From Campylorhamphus procurvoides (lineage: Eukaryota > Chordata > Aves > Passeriformes > Dendrocolaptidae): a DNA stretch of 64,000 bases. Below, in pieces: positions 63,101 to 64,000 of the stretch. The notes beneath the pieces were generated by a model. It was not told where the DNA came from. It saw nothing but the letters and a program-made list of their open reading frames with translations, and did not search any database. The first letter of the stretch is position 1. Each line of letters opens with the position of its first letter. The stretch is taken from positions 806,001 through 870,000 of the forward strand of contig WBMV01007620.1 of assembly GCA_013396655.1 (NCBI GenBank), given 5' to 3'. Both the position numbers and the translations under genes were made by a program.

Positions 63101-64000
63101 CTTCATATATTTAGGAGGTAACAACAACATGCACTCAACTGCAACTCAGTCAACACTGTTTGTGGCGCAGTGACAGATAAAATGTGCAGTCTAACACCTG
63201 GAAGTGATTGAATGAGATACAAATGAGCAATGTCACCAGAGAATGGTTCATCACCTCTAGAGAAATTCATCCCATTAAGAACCCTGGCCTTTGGGATTTA
63301 ATCTATACAATAATAATGCAAAATTCAAATGTCTTCCAGTATCTTTGGGGTTTTTTAAATTTTCAATTAAGAAAAAATGTTTATATTTTGGTTGCAATTG
63401 AATTACTCAACCAGTAGAGCCTTTTTTAATGTATATGAGGTTTTTGTAAATTATAAACCAAATACAGATGAAAATAATTCAAAATACACTGTTTTACTTT
63501 GTTAGAAAGCGCTTGCCCAAATTGTGAGATCCCAGTACACAGTAAAAATCCAGACCAGAAAGACAGTAAGAGGTTGTAATAGTTACTTTTACTTACAAGT
63601 AATGATATAAACGGCAAATATTAAATGAAGTACTCGAAAAATAGATACAATGGAAGTGGACAGACAGAAAAATAACAGAGAATTAAATGAGTGAGACATT
63701 CAGACACACAAAGACAAAGGTCTCATAAGGGTATACAGATGCTAGGACATTAAGCTGCTTAGAAAGCAACAAAAATGTATTGAAATCAGCCCATTTTCAT
63801 GTTTAAATAATAAAATAAATATTAGGATAGCAGTTCAAGCCTTCAGGCAAACATACAAACATAATAGTTCTATTTCAGACCATGAATACAGTAAAGTAAC
63901 CAAAAAACCAAAAATCACTTTAGTACGTCACTAGGACTACAAGATTAAGATAATGCAAAAGTGAGGACATGTTACATTTTACGTTCTTTAGGTTTTCTCT
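60179..64000 (-). other. SH3KBP1: SH3KBP1 intron inside SH3-B, open at right edge
   Basis: 3,822 bp of intron upstream of the SH3-B second-half exon. The first-half exon (expected NDDELELKVGD) is not in the window. A block near 62600-62725 has several transcription-factor-like sites; otherwise I see AT-rich unique sequence, a C8 run near 61171 and no recognised gene. Confidence 0.88.

Noticed and set aside
1..64000. CRISPR arrays, operons, prophage, tRNA or rRNA genes
   Set aside because: None seen; the sequence is a vertebrate intron landscape, and no cloverleaf or rRNA-like block was recognised by eye.

Overview
The window is vertebrate nuclear DNA, almost certainly from a bird. It is an AT-rich intronic landscape with very small exons. 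Its two recognisable interspersed repeats are a CR1 LINE 3' end (20731-21036) and a solo LTR of a type common in bird genomes (13538-14014). No mammalian Alu- or L1-like sequence is evident. There are no bacterial-style genes; nearly all long open frames are chance frames in introns.

The only gene I can support is a central part of SH3KBP1 (CIN85/Ruk), read on the minus strand. Four coding exons are clear, listed here in transcript order (right to left). 60055-60178 carries the second half of the SH3-B domain plus an acidic linker. 44701-44897 carries a Ser/Gly linker and a conserved GFGDIF segment. 21466-21541 is a short Lys/Thr-rich linker. 11645-11739 carries the first half of SH3-C. Their phases fit exactly (0/1, 1/0, 0/1, 1/0). 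Together they give 492 nt, or 164 codons, with no stop. Exons for SH3-A and the first half of SH3-B must lie beyond the right edge. The second half of SH3-C, the proline-rich region and the coiled coil must lie beyond the left edge.

A fifth exon, 54729-54803 (75 bp, phase 1/1), has good splice sites and encodes a 25-residue insert. The insert resembles, from memory, the extra segment of the longest rodent SH3KBP1 isoform, so I annotate it as an alternative cassette exon. Three further exon-like segments of the right phase and length are listed as candidates only: 51028-51078, 32317-32379 and 17338-17400. Two of the inserts (54.7 kb and 32.3 kb) would create an Arg-Arg-x-(x)-Ser motif across the downstream exon junction.

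The rest is intron: 11.6 kb (left, open-ended), 9.7 kb, 23.2 kb, 15.2 kb (split by the cassette) and 3.8 kb (right, open-ended). It holds a 29-bp minisatellite at the left edge, short tandem duplications, a TA/GA microsatellite, several A/C-only tracts, a G-quadruplex motif, a 49-base assembly gap next to a G-run, and a CpG-enriched patch at about 7.9-8.3 kb. I found no previously undescribed multi-gene system. The most interesting signal is the set of possible in-frame cassette exons in the linkers of this adaptor protein.
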